Below, in pieces: positions 25,101 through 37,200 of a stretch of DNA of 64,000 bases. The translations under genes and the position numbers were made by a program. How positions within the stretch are numbered: position 1 is the stretch's first letter; every line of letters begins with the position of its first letter. The notes under the pieces are model-generated. The model had not been told where the DNA came from, made no database searches, and saw nothing but the letters and a program-made list of their open reading frames with translations. Origin of the DNA: Oscarella lobularis. Lineage: Eukaryota; Porifera; Homoscleromorpha; Homosclerophorida; Oscarellidae. The DNA is taken from NCBI RefSeq assembly GCF_947507565.1, contig NC_089192.1:1918690-1982689 (forward strand), read 5' to 3'.

Positions 25101-28100
25101 TTTGAGAGTTCGAATTACGCCTTGAAAAGATCTCAAGTCATCAGTCATGTTCGCAGATTGAAGCCAATCCAAGAAATACTTGGTGGTAAACGTTCCAAAC
25201 TGAACGCCGAGAAGGCTAGAAACAAAAGAAGCGCTTGAGAAATATCTACTATAGCAAAACGCAAAATCTAAATCCCAATCTTAGTCTAACTTTACACTGG
25301 TTGTGGCACGTACCTTAATTAAGTCATGCAATATGTGGCGGCAATGACACTTACAACCTCGAAATAAAAATAAATCTTACTTTTCAAGTGTCTTTTGAAC
25401 TGCGGAAGATTGGTTGGCTTCCAAGCCAAACTTTGACAAGACGGTGCCAAAATCGAACTTAAAATCACCCAGTCCAATAGCGTCCCAGTTGACTTTCGCC
25501 AAAAGTTTTAGCTTCGCTGCCAGTTTTTTGCTAACATCCTTTCCAGAAAAGTAGTCTTTAACCGTGTGAAACGTGTCCTTGATGAAGCTCTTTGTTCGAT
25601 TGAAAAAACCTTGAAATTTCGACTTAAGCGTCTTCGCGGCTTTCTTTATGGTCTCGCCTAAGCCCTTAAAAGGATTTTCACCTCGCCGTATGGCGTTGAA
25701 AAAATTACGAGCTGCATCGGACACTTTACCAGAGGATATTGTGATGCCGAGGACGACGACAGAATATTCGTCGCACTCTTGAACCCACGAGACATTGGGC
25801 ACAGTCAGGCTATTGAGAAACGGGCCAGGGTCAATCGCTCTGCCTTTGGCATTTTTCACGACAACGTGTATGGAGTTGTAATCGCATTTTACGTCAACAG
25901 CCTTTCCAATAGGATCGCCGGCGGCAACGACTCGTTGCTCCGCCAAAGAATCGACGCCTTCCACATTGTCAACAACGACAGTCTTGTTCAAAAATCCTCC
26001 TTCAATTCCGACAATCGTTACTCGATTAGGATCCGACTTGACGGCATTTCCCGTAATTGGAGCAACAATCTACACGTACACACACAATTCCAAGTAAAAC
26101 AATTAGGGTTACGTGCGATCTCACTTCGAAGTTTTTCGAAGCCAGAAGGTCAAGACCCTCTTCAAATTTTCCGCCTCCCGTCGATGGATAGATACCACAT
26201 CCGCACTTTCCGCAAGGTTTTCTTGTTATTGGAAATTTCGGATCAAATTTCGGACCAAAAACTTGCAAGAGAAGAGATTTTCCGGCGTTGAAGCTAAAAA
26301 CAACATAGGTCCATATATCCCTTCTTACAAACCAAGACCAACATGTACGTACTCGGTGCGAAAATTTGTGAACGCGTCTTTGACGGCGACAACAGCGTCC
26401 GAAAAGGCGTTGTACGCATTTACAAAAGGAAACGTTAGATTTCCAAGAGCGTCTATAGGATTAAAAACTCCTTCAAAAGTCTTCGTAACATTGTTCTCGA
26501 TGAAACGTAAAAGAGTTTCCTATCGCGTTCCGGCGAAAGTTTAAACGGCAAGCTTGGTAGAAAATATAGTTTACCTGACTAAAGAAGTTACTTTCGTGCA
26601 GCTGCTTGACTTTATCATATCGCTGTCGAATGAGAAGTGCTGTGCTGTTTAGCGCTGCCACGGCTTCGTCCTTCAAGCGCTTCACTCCATCACGAACTTT
26701 GAGCCAAACGCGAGGAATTCCTATGCAACAGTAAACAGAAAAGCGAATAAATTGTAAGAACAATTAACACATCAAAATGCTAAAGAATAGGTGGAGCATA
26801 GGAACGACACACTTAAAAGTAAATTCTAGCGCAGAATTTAGCAGTTTTTCTCTCTCTGCTCTAGCTAATGCGCATTCTACTTACCATCAGACAGATCTAA
26901 GGCGTCAAATATCTTGTTCTTAGCCGCAAGAATAAGGGCAACTGAGCCTTCCAATCTAAAAACTCCAGCGTACAACAACGTCGACAAAATATACTTCAAA
27001 AAACCTTTGCTCAACTCTGGAAATATGTGATGTTGCTTGTACTGGAGACTGGAATAGATCTTCAACAAGAGACCCGATGAAATCAAAAGCTTCTCTTATA
27101 ACTGCAGCAGTATATGGCAAATCCATATTAATAACTCCAGACACGTCCTAAAACATCAGAAGTCACGCACCAATATGAATGATTTGATTACTAAAAGCTT
27201 AATTAGCATCAGCATTTATTTATAGATACATACATTAATTTATGGCAAATCTACACACTGATAAACAATAGTGTACTTAGCACAATCTTTACCTTATAGA
27301 CGCTCAAGAAATCGTTCAAAGATGTATCAGCGAAACTCTTCGCTTTATTGATGACTTCTTTGATAGGTTCGACGAAGGGAACGTCGAAAAATTCATTCAC
27401 TTGCTTTTGAATATTGCTAATGAGATGCTGCGAATTGATAAGAAGGCGAGGAATGTTGACAAGAATGCTCGTGAAATTTTGAAATATGTCTTCAAGGCAG
27501 CCATCGCATACTATGCGTTCAAAAGCCCTAACAGCTTTTTGAACTTTTCCGGCCAGTCCGCTAGCAATGTTATCAAATATTCGAGCCAAATTCTGATACT
27601 TGCTGAAGTCAAAATACTGCAAAAGAAACGCAAGAAAGACTGATTACCGCAAGAGAGTCATTTCACAGAACTTGCTTTGAGAAAGTTGATGTCATATGTC
27701 ACGTGGCCGTGATAACAGGCCGATGCTTTCAGTACGTTGAAAGCCGTGTTTATTATTCCCAACTCGGCTCTTATCCATCCTTCGTCTCGCGCAAGAATTT
27801 CAAAATTAGTAATTAGATTCTCTATTCGTTTCAAAAAATTTAGCTTAGCGAGCTGTCATACTAGAAGAAAAGCAGAGTCTAACCTGTTTTCAGTTCTATT
27901 TTGTTCTCGAGTTTCAAGCCAAACGAGGCGCCAATATTAGAATTTCCTAATGTCTTTTCCCAATCGACTTTAGGTAGAGCAAGCTCAAAGTTAAACTTTT
28001 TAAGAAAACTTTCCACGTCGCTTGCTAAATCCCGTCGATGTTTGAATCCTGTTTTCCGGGCAGCTCTGCGAAAGAATTAATTAATTAGGAAGCAATGCAA

Positions 28101-31011
28101 GGTAACTGCAATCTGTCGCGTCTCTCAACATCAAATCGACAGTAGCACAACTTTGTCTTTGGGAAAGCTCAGGTAAACTCCGGTCTTAGTATAACATTAA
28201 AATACCAAATATATTCCATACCTCTTCAGAATGTGCTCTGCAAGTGAAGCGTTGTTTCTCATGGGATGATAAGCATAGGCCTGAAAAGCAGTTTCCCAAA
28301 CAGTCTCCTCTTCTTCTTCCAATATTGCATAAAGCAAGGCAGCAGCCGACTACAACCATGCACAAAGGCATTAGAAAATTTAACTTCGCGCCGAACAACG
28401 AACCTCGTTACATCTGTATTGTCCGAGAGCATGCGCCGCAGCCCTCCTCAAAATTGAAGGAACATCGCTGTCATTTAGACGCATAACAAGAAGTGGACGG
28501 GACGAGTCCAACCCGACGTTCCCTATACTTTGAATCAAAACCATTTCTTTGTAGTGATCGTCATGCCACTCTTCTTGAAAGAGAGTCTCGTCATCGTCCA
28601 AGAATCTCGTAACTCGTCTAGATGTCTTGTGAGAGTCTAAGAAAGATAAAGGCACTCAACTCATGCCTGTCAGTCTTTCTAAAACGAGAAACATACCTTC
28701 AAGTCTACTTTCTAATTCTCTCGCAATGTTTTCAGACAACGTTTGGTTTCTAGACCTAACAGCTCTTCCCAGTGCACCCAGAAGAAGAAGAGATCGTTGG
28801 TGAAGATCTGGATATTGAAGAGTTTCTGCAAAAGAAATTGCATTATATACAGGCAGGCAAAGCCTACAAAGCTATACGATATGTCAGACTACACACTTAT
28901 AAAACATGCTGCATATCAGAGTAAAGGAATTCTTACTCAGAGAAGAGAAAGAAAATTTTCTGACTTCATTCACAAGCTCCTAAAAGGACAATAACCTCAT
29001 TCTTTCAAGCAACATTATCAAACGTACTGTCGCCGGATCGCGAATAGAAAAAAGAAGCCGAAACGTTTTGGACAAAAATTCTTCACTAACATTCCTACGA
29101 AGCAAAACCGCTTCCACTATTAGCTTCTGGGCATCAGTCCGAGCCGATGCTGCCGCCACTAGTCCTTCAATGAACACTAGCGCCTGGCTCGGCGGATGAG
29201 GTAGAGTGAGAGAGCTCAAATACTCCTTTGCCACGCTTCTCAGAAGTTTCATAGGAAGTCTTTCAAGAACGTCAGCAAGCTGACCAAAGCATGCTTGATA
29301 CGAGGGTGACTCTGAAAAAAATTTCGTATTAATAAACCGGTTCCGAGAGGGAGAAAAAAAATTAAGTCTGGCAAATATGTCGTTTGTTTTAGTTAGAGAG
29401 GGCCACCTCTCTAATAAAACCATTGACCATCGTCAGCAGAGAGGTGAACTTGTAGCGTGCAACTACTCTACTCTACTCCTTCTTAGCTAACAAAACAATT
29501 TTAAGTATACACTTTGTCGCAAATTGAACACGATTCCTCTGTTCGACATCTTGCCTTTTGTATAGATGGCAACTGTCTAAAAGGCTCACCGGTGGCATCA
29601 TTCACCATACAGTCGACAGCCGCTTCAACCAGTTTCTGATAATCCTTTGGCGGCAATCTTTCCAGATTCCCCTTAATTATAGTAAAATGAAAATGGATAG
29701 CTTCACACGAAATGTGAAGATTCTTACGTCGGCTTTGAGACTTCCAGAAACCAAGCCTTCAAGAGAGAACATAATCGGAGAGACTGGAACCGATTCTATT
29801 AGCTCAAGTTGGACAGACACATTTGACTGAGTATAAAAGCGTGGAAAATCTAAGAAGTATCGGATAGGACTCTTGCAGAAGAAAAGGAAAAAACACCAAA
29901 CAACCTCCTTTTTCTTTCCCAGGCGGAATTTCTGCGTGACTAAAGCTAGAGAGGTTGTGCAAATGGACAAGAAAATCAATCTTATTCAAACACAAACCCG
30001 TTTGTAGTTTTTCTCTTCTCAGCCTTAGACACCTCAGCACTCTCCAAATAGAACGTGTCATTGATCGCGACGTAGTGGACAGCTTCTCTTTGCTTATCAA
30101 AATGAATTTCCTAAAACCAGAAAAGCTTCATTCAATTTTTTCCGTAACGGAAGGTTTTTACTTTTTGATGTGATAATTTGTACAGATTGGCGTTTTCAGA
30201 CTGCTTTGTTTTCAAGTACTTTACTGTGTTGCCATGACGGGCTATTATTTTGTACGTTGCCACGTGACTTCCCGTGCTATCTGTTTCTTCAACATCGTAA
30301 GTCAACGCCGACTAGAAAAACCAGAGAGTTAAATTAATCTCAATTAATCAGTCAGTCATGCACCCAGACAATGCTACAAACAGGACAGATGAACCACTTT
30401 CCTATATGCTTACTCGCAGTGAAGCAGCAATACTGCTTACAAACGACTTCTTCAGCCGAAGAACGTCTGTAGACTCGTTCAAAGGATGGTAGACGGCAGT
30501 AACGATACCAGACGGAAGCTCTTCGAACAGGAACCTAGCCGGCAAGTTTTCGATGAAACTATTCAACTCTTGACTGCAGCGTTTACGTTTGAGACATTTC
30601 GGCGCCACCCTTCGTGCCACCAGGTATTCCATACTGAACTGAGGCCCCTGTAGGAACCACGATCGCGTGACAAAAAGAGAGAGACGAAGGCAGATTACGT
30701 TTGTCGGAAACATGGGAAGAACGAAGCTGCACTCTATCGACAAGCAATCGGCACAGGCTCCGCTCTGTTCTTTCGACAGAGCACAGGACGCGAAACTAAA
30801 ACTCCCGGATAAGAAATAAAAGATCGTTCAGATTCGTCCCTAATAGCGTTTGCACCTTTCCGTCGACTCTGAGTTCTTTTGTATGTTCTAGCATTGATGT
30901 GGAGCTGTACAAGTAGGTTTTTTCTTTTCCTTGCCCCGAGTTCCCAGCGCGGCCAGGAGCGGCCCCAATGGCTAGCAAAATGGCGACAACGAGCCACTGC
31001 ATCCGCACCAT
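12481..31011 (-). CDS. Vitellogenin-like / FN3-repeat transmembrane protein (multi-exon)
   Basis: Start at 31011 gives a signal peptide (MVRMQWLVVAILLAIGAAPGRA). Hand-traced 60- and 64-bp introns join it to FRVLCSVERTERS..C and to GPQFSMEYLV ... GIVTAVYHP, which fit a vitellogenin N-terminal domain. Helical, then beta-rich exons follow down to about 23.3 kb. A continuous frame at 22069-23514 links this region to the first FN3-like repeats, so one gene is the simplest reading. About 15 repeats end in linkers such as VDRTPPNPG, IDTTPPELL, VDSTSPLSG and VDLTPPTS. The last exons hold a cadherin/VCBS-like stretch, EGF modules (DVDECVFHPC), a TM helix and an acidic cytoplasmic tail ending near NPLYEEAAEL, with the stop at 12481-12483. 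Total length is over 4,000 residues. It probably acts at the cell surface in lipid or ligand binding (inference). A separate gene break near 23.6 kb cannot be fully excluded. Confidence 0.75.
13160..23200 (-). other. FN3-like repeat array of the vitellogenin/FN3 protein
   Basis: Units of roughly 100-130 residues follow the pattern W..F.D.ESGI..Y..A.GT..G ... V...N.AGL.S...S.G..VD.TPP..G.V.DG. One exon (19896-15028) alone encodes over 1,600 residues with eight such linkers. The fold is probably fibronectin-III-like (inference from length and the conserved W, Y and linker). One unit (about 16.9-15.8 kb) is enlarged by an inserted region with several Cys. Confidence 0.8.
23300..31011 (-). other. 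Large-lipid-transfer-protein-like N-terminal region
   Basis: In order: signal peptide; vitellogenin-N beta-barrel-like segment (30.95-30.4 kb, GIVTAVYHPLNEST, LKKSFVSSIAASL); superhelix exons (29.4-28.3 kb, e.g. ALVFIEGLVAAASARTDAQ, PSILRRAAAHALGQYRC, EEETVWETAFQAYAYHP); then beta-rich and amphipathic segments (28.0-23.3 kb). The alternation of a helical HEAT-like part and lipid-cavity-type beta sheets is that of the vitellogenin/apolipoprotein-B/MTP family. No von Willebrand D domain was recognised. Confidence 0.7.
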
Positions 31012-31264
31012 GTACGCTTTGTCTGTAGACGTCGTAGAAGTGAATTCTTTTCAGAGGCGAGAACCTGCTCACTCGGGCGTTCTAAAAATATGCAAATATC
31101 CACCCATTCTGCTAATTGTGATTGACCGAATTAGGCAAATTTGTTGAGGTAGTTCCAAGAAGCCGCGGCCCTCATATTCGGGATTTTATTTGAGACCAGG
31201 ATAATATAGGAGGTTTGACAAAAGAGTTGCTTCAGCACGAGAAAAAAATTAGCTATAATCATAC
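31012..31264. other. Spacer between the two giant tandem genes
   Basis: This 253-bp gap holds a minus-strand AATAAA at 31190-31185, about 75 bases after the TAG of the upstream gene (31265-31267), consistent with a poly(A) signal. It supports two separate transcription units. The promoter of the vitellogenin/FN3 gene must lie here or further upstream. Confidence 0.55.
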
Positions 31265-34200
31265 CTAAGGACGAGACACTAGAGAAGTTGTTGAGATCAC
31301 TAGTCCAACAGCATTGATCGCTGTGACAGTCACAAAAAGTCGCCTGTGGCCGCCAGTGCCAACCGTCAGAGAGGTAGTCTTTGTTTCTCTCCACTGTAGC
31401 ACGTCTGATGACCCTACATCACTCCCAACAGATACTTCAAATGTTAGACTTTGGCCAGACATAAACGTGGAACTCCAATCGAGTAAAACGTTGTCATCTG
31501 GTAACCATGTAACGGCGATAGGCCTCCCAGTCAGTTCTGGCTTTTTCTGAAGAACTGTAATAGACGTCGCCACTTCTTTGCTGGCCAAATGTGCCACGTT
31601 CACAGCCCGAACAGATACAGTGTATTTTGAGCCTGATAGCATGTTTAGGCGTCGAATAGTAGCTCTGCTGTATAAGCCAACATCTATCCAACCTGTCGAG
31701 ACGCCTGCCCCTGCGACTTTCACTTCGTACAGAGCTATTCCGGATACGTCTTCAAATCCGCTCCAAGAAAAGGTGATGGAATTGTTTCCCGTTTGATAAC
31801 CTTCTAACGTGTCATAAACAGACGGAACTGCTTCCGTTTTGATGGAAGCTGCGGATTCTAATGGAGGAGACGCAATAAAATAAATTCCGTCCGATATGTT
31901 TGAACCGAGTAAATTCGCGCCGTTTTGGCAACGAACTGAAGCGTAGAACATCTGACCATTTTGTAGAGAATCAACAGTTTCTGTGGCTGATTTTTCTGTT
32001 TTTCTAACACGGCGATACTGCAATAATTCAGTGGACCCTGGACTTAGACCTAAAGACATAATCTTTGTTACAAACAACATATTTTGCGTTAGTACTAACC
32101 CAGTCCCCATTCACAGTATGCAAGACCACTTTCATCATCACGACTTTCTGTCCAACTGACAGTTACTTTGTTGTTGGTGACGTAGCGCACATTTTGTTCA
32201 GCGTGAAAGGAGTCGTTCGAAATTTGGACGAAAATCATAGGTGGCGTGTAATCAACTTTAATTGCAGGGGGTCGAATCGTAGTCATTAGTTCTGCGTTGT
32301 TTATGCCCAAAATGGTAACAAAAAGGTCGGAACCGTGAGGAGGACTAATCGCGTTGTTTACGGCGTAGCTACTTAGTCCGTTCGAGGTAAACGGAATGTG
32401 TTGCTGTCCACCTTTTACAGAACCCACTGCCCACATGTACTCTTTGATGCCGCTTTCAGGGTCAATCATTTTCCAATAGATCTCAAAATCATTGACAGGA
32501 GAAAAGAAGGCATTGCTAAGGAACACCGAGAAGTTGGAGACATCATCAGAATTCGTTGAAATATACTGCTTTTGACAAGGGAAAAGATGTACCACTGAAA
32601 TGTGAAACAAGTTACCGGCTGCAGACACAGACTGAATTCTAAGCTGCTTCTTGCCTGAAACAGATGAAGAGAAATATACTACGTGCCTAAACAATAGAAA
32701 TGAGACAAAAGCAAAACCACCTTTATTTTACAGTAGTACCTATTTCCTCTGGATCTTTCGCTGTCAAAAACCATCTGTCTATTTAAACCTGGAGCAGTGA
32801 CGTGTACCTGCTGACTCCGTTTCGTGCCCAAAGATTGCCCAAAAATTTCTAGCTGATACGTGAGATCGGCAGTGAAGTCGTAAGAATGCGATATCGTCCC
32901 AGAAAGAAAAACTTCTGTCCTGCCATCAGTGGTTATCAGCTCAACTATTCCGTCGGTTACATTCCATTCTCCAGTCATTTCTCCGGAACGTAAAATTGAA
33001 TCGTTTTTCTTCTCCGAAGAAGAAAAGTTGGTGAGCACATTCTGTCCAAAGTCTGCACAAGATACTATTTTTGGAGGCGTGATGTCAATTGTTACTCCGT
33101 CAGACGAAACAGCTCTCGACTTTATTCCCGCCGAGTCCCAAGCGACGACAACAGCAAAGTAGGTTCGACCTGATGCCAAATTTAAGTTTCCAACCATTCC
33201 ATATAGATGAAGTCCCACGTTGTGGAACGACACTATACTGTCCTTTTCAGGGACACTCCCAATACCGAAGTCGTAATGATCAATAAAAGAATGGCGATCA
33301 AAAAACCCGTGCCACGAGGCGGAAAGCGACGTTGTATTACTCTGATACTGCCTGTCTGTCAGTTGGTCTCCGTCCATAACAGCGCCAGCAAAAGGCTCTT
33401 CGATGTCAACAATAATTCCATCGGTCGTAACCGAAGTACGGAGACCAACGCCATTGACAGCTTGAACAGTGCCGTAGTATCGAATTCCATTTGTAAGAGA
33501 GCCGAAGTATTCCAGAGTTTCAACTGATGTAGACACAATATGAAATTTGACTGTATCATCGCCTCCTGAAAAAATAAAAGAACGGTTTAATGGTGCAGTT
33601 GTTTTTTGACGGATCATACCATTTGGAATGGTTCCAAGGCCGATTCGATAATGAACAATCCCCGACTGCAGATCCGAAAATGCACGAGACCAGCTGACTT
33701 TCAGGAAAGTTTTGTTTGTAGTGAAGTCTGCATCGCCATTCACATTAGGGGTGACGTCGAGTACGGCACGAACTACAGAGGGTGGCGTTTTGTCAACAGT
33801 CACGCCTTTAGACGCAAAAACAGCGAAACGATTACCACTGTACCACAAGCGAACGAAAACCACGTATAGAGTCCGAGGAGCTAATTTTCGCGGATACTTC
33901 AGCAGGATGACGTCTTTTGTGAATTCACCAGCTTCGTACCACAATTTGTCCTCATCATCATAAAAAATGTCCACCCCTACCTCAACTAAAGATCCTGCAC
34001 TTACTTGAATTCGCCTGATCGGCCAAGAAGAAACGTTAGATGCTCTTTTCCACGAACCGACAAGCGATGTGTCTGACGCTTGTACTGAGTGATCATTGGT
34101 ATAATTCAAGGAATCAAAAACCTCAACAGTGGAATCAATCGGTACAGACGATGAGTTTACCTAAAATAAATTGAATGTTTATAGTCATAACATAAGATCG

Positions 34201-37200
34201 CATGTCTGTACCTCTACGCATGGCAGCGAGTACCCTCTTTTATCGCAGAGATTATGTACAGCCGCACAGGTGCAATCTCCTTCGCAGCTTTCAACTGGGC
34301 AAGAATGTCTTTCGATAAAAAGTACGCCTGAGTTGATGCTTGAAGACTGGGCGACGACACTGACTTGAATTTGAGCACTCCTCAAATCCACACCATTGAT
34401 TGCCCATAACGAAAGATAGATTCGGTCGCCGGCCGAAACGCGATAACCAGTGTCGACAGCGATACTTTGTCTTGAAAGATCGTCTCCGACATGCGGTACG
34501 GTCAAGTTCGACGCAATTTCGCTTCCACTGTACGTAGTTCCCACATACAACACATAGGTTTTGATCCCAGAGTGTAGGTCAGAAAACCCTCTCCAAACAA
34601 CAGTCATAATGCTTGAATTGCCGTCGGCACTTGCATTCCACTGCACGGGATCATCAAAAACACCTGTCCAAGGAGGAGACGTGTCAATAAATAAGCCTTC
34701 CGCTAACGAGTAAGAGGTACAAAGACGAGCTTCATTACACGCTGCCACTGTCAAATAATAACGAAACCCGTCTTGAAGAGTTATGTTTGGATGAGATATG
34801 CTGACGCTCGTTTCGCTTCCTACTCGTATAGGCCCTGCAGCTAGAGTAACGTTGCGATGAGTAGATATGCTCACAATGTGCGACGTCACCGGACTTTCCT
34901 TGTCTTCAAACTCCCATGTGACTGCAACAAGAGAACGACTAAACTGCGTAGCAGGTGCAGAAGATCTCCAACCTAGTCGAAAAGATGGAGACTTTAGTAC
35001 GTGAGGAGGAGTAGTGTCAACACGGAAGCCGTTAGACGATGCCACTGTCCACATACCAGCCTTATTGTACGCTCGAACCGATGCAAAAAATTGCTTCTTG
35101 TTAGGTAATTTCACTTCTGGCATGATACCCACCTCCTCCAAAAACGTTTTAGTCCAAGGAACAACATCATCTTTTCCAGCCGCTGTTCCTCCGCACCATT
35201 CATAATAGTCAATCGATGATTGTGGGTCATAAAAACCAAACCACTTTGCACCAACTACGTCACTGTAAAAGCATGCTTACTGTGAGTACTTTTGGTATTC
35301 AACTTCTAAACTGTACTGACTTTTGTGATTGAAATTGAGCGTCATGTTCCGCCACTCCATCCCAAACGACTCCAGAGATAGGAGGTGTTGAGTCGACTGT
35401 GATTCCATCTGAAGACACTTTCGCGCAGAGATTAGCACTATTGCATGCTTCAACAGTAAAATAATACGCTCCTCCTAATCTCAAGGATAACCCATCAATA
35501 GAAAGACCTGCAAATAATACAATTCAAGAATACTGGTAGGCCTGCCTCAATCTTATGTTAGACCTTACTTCTTGATAGACCTACGTTGTGAAAAGGTACA
35601 ACATCAGATTTTCCTTTTTCTGTTCCGACTGCAACAGAGTAGAAACTTATTCCAGAGTGGGGATCAGAAAAATTGTGCCATTGAGCCGATATGCTATCAA
35701 CCTCAGTTTGGTAGTCAATATCCTAAAAACGAATGTAACTTTGAGTACGTCAGAAATCGAACGACCGCACCTTACCTCATAATAAAGATTACTTCCATCT
35801 AAAACAACACCACTGTTTGGAATTGAACTGTCATAAACGTATCCACGAGAGGTTTTTTGAGATTCCAAGCCAGCGTTATTCGTTGCCTATAAATAGCTTT
35901 ACCAATTTGCCATATTAGGGCCTAAGCAAAAATTACCTTTACGGTAAAATAATAGATTTGGCCATCATGTAAATTTGAAGAGTAATCAATAAACGTATCC
36001 TTTGTTTCTGTGCATTTAATCACGTCGGAAAATTTGGGACCTGAACCTATGCACCATTCGTAGAACTGGATTCCACTTTCTGCGTCTTCAAAATTTTCCC
36101 AAGAAACTTTGATCAGTTCAGTAACATGGCCAAATTCTTCTCCTTCAATCAAAATACTTCCAACAATTGGCGGTGAGAGATCGCAAGTTAGCGCTGCAGA
36201 AGAGGATTGAGTTTGCAGCCCAACTTGGTCAATAGCTAACACACATACATCAAGTCTTAATAATCTAAGCAATTTGATGTGTTATACCTCTGACAGTTGC
36301 ATAGTAAGACAGGCCGCTTTGTAGCGAAAGGTTTCTGAGAAGAAAATGATTTTCATAGCCAATGCATTGAAACGGCACTGTGTCTGATGTTAAAGGATTT
36401 GTTCCTAGATGCATAGAACATAACTCGCCTTTAACAGCAAAAAAATTTTAGACAATTAGTTATTACCTATTGCCACGCAAAAGCTTTGGATTCCCGATAT
36501 GTGCAAAGCAGCATTTTCTTCCTCAGAATCAAAAAATCCCTGCCAGCGCACAAGCAGCGCGTCATTAAATGATTGGTACTTGCTTCCTTCCAAACCGTCG
36601 CCTATGTAAATAATGCCTTGTGTTGGTGGAGACGTATCAACTGTCAATCCGTCACTACAAACTGCATGGCCAAGAAGTTTGTTGTCTCTTCGGTCAGCCC
36701 CTTCGATTGCTGAAAACTTGATGCAAAAATAGAATCTGCGATTCGGATCAAGGCCAGCGTTGGTCAGAGAAACAAAAGATGAATTCGTTTTTCCACAAAT
36801 CACTGCCTTTTCGCAGTCTTGCCACTGAGCCTTTCCTTGCACCAACACCCATGATACCGACCCTCGCTTGTTCCAGAGCCAAGCAGCTGCAATTTCGTCA
36901 CGTGATAGTGTGTAATCCATGTCGTCTCTGGGGCTGAGCTTAGCGGTTTCAATCTGGCTGGTCAATGGGTTGATGTAGGCCTTCAATTTGGAAGGTAAAA
37001 CATCAATAACTGTTGGAAGAAATCGCTCTTTAACGCCTTGAGACTCTACAGTCATTTCAGCTGCACTGCTGCTGCTCAACCCTATTTGGTTATAGCCTTT
37101 CACTACAAAAAAGACTTTTCGATCTTTTGTTAAAGTGAGTGTGACAATAGAATCCACGGCCAGATTTCCATTAGATGAGACATTCCATTTTTGCTGCCAT

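Noticed and set aside
24800-25250. von Willebrand factor D domain expected in vitellogenins
   Set aside because: Cysteines are present, but the CGLCG-type and GDPH-type motifs were not found.
25779-26291. 170-codon plus-strand frame
   Set aside because: Antisense to frame-consistent exons of the vitellogenin-like region; no recognisable motif.
30734-31072. 112-codon minus-strand frame overlapping the signal peptide
   Set aside because: The alternative frame gives a proper signal peptide, and splicing restores vitellogenin-N similarity; this one gives basic low-complexity sequence.
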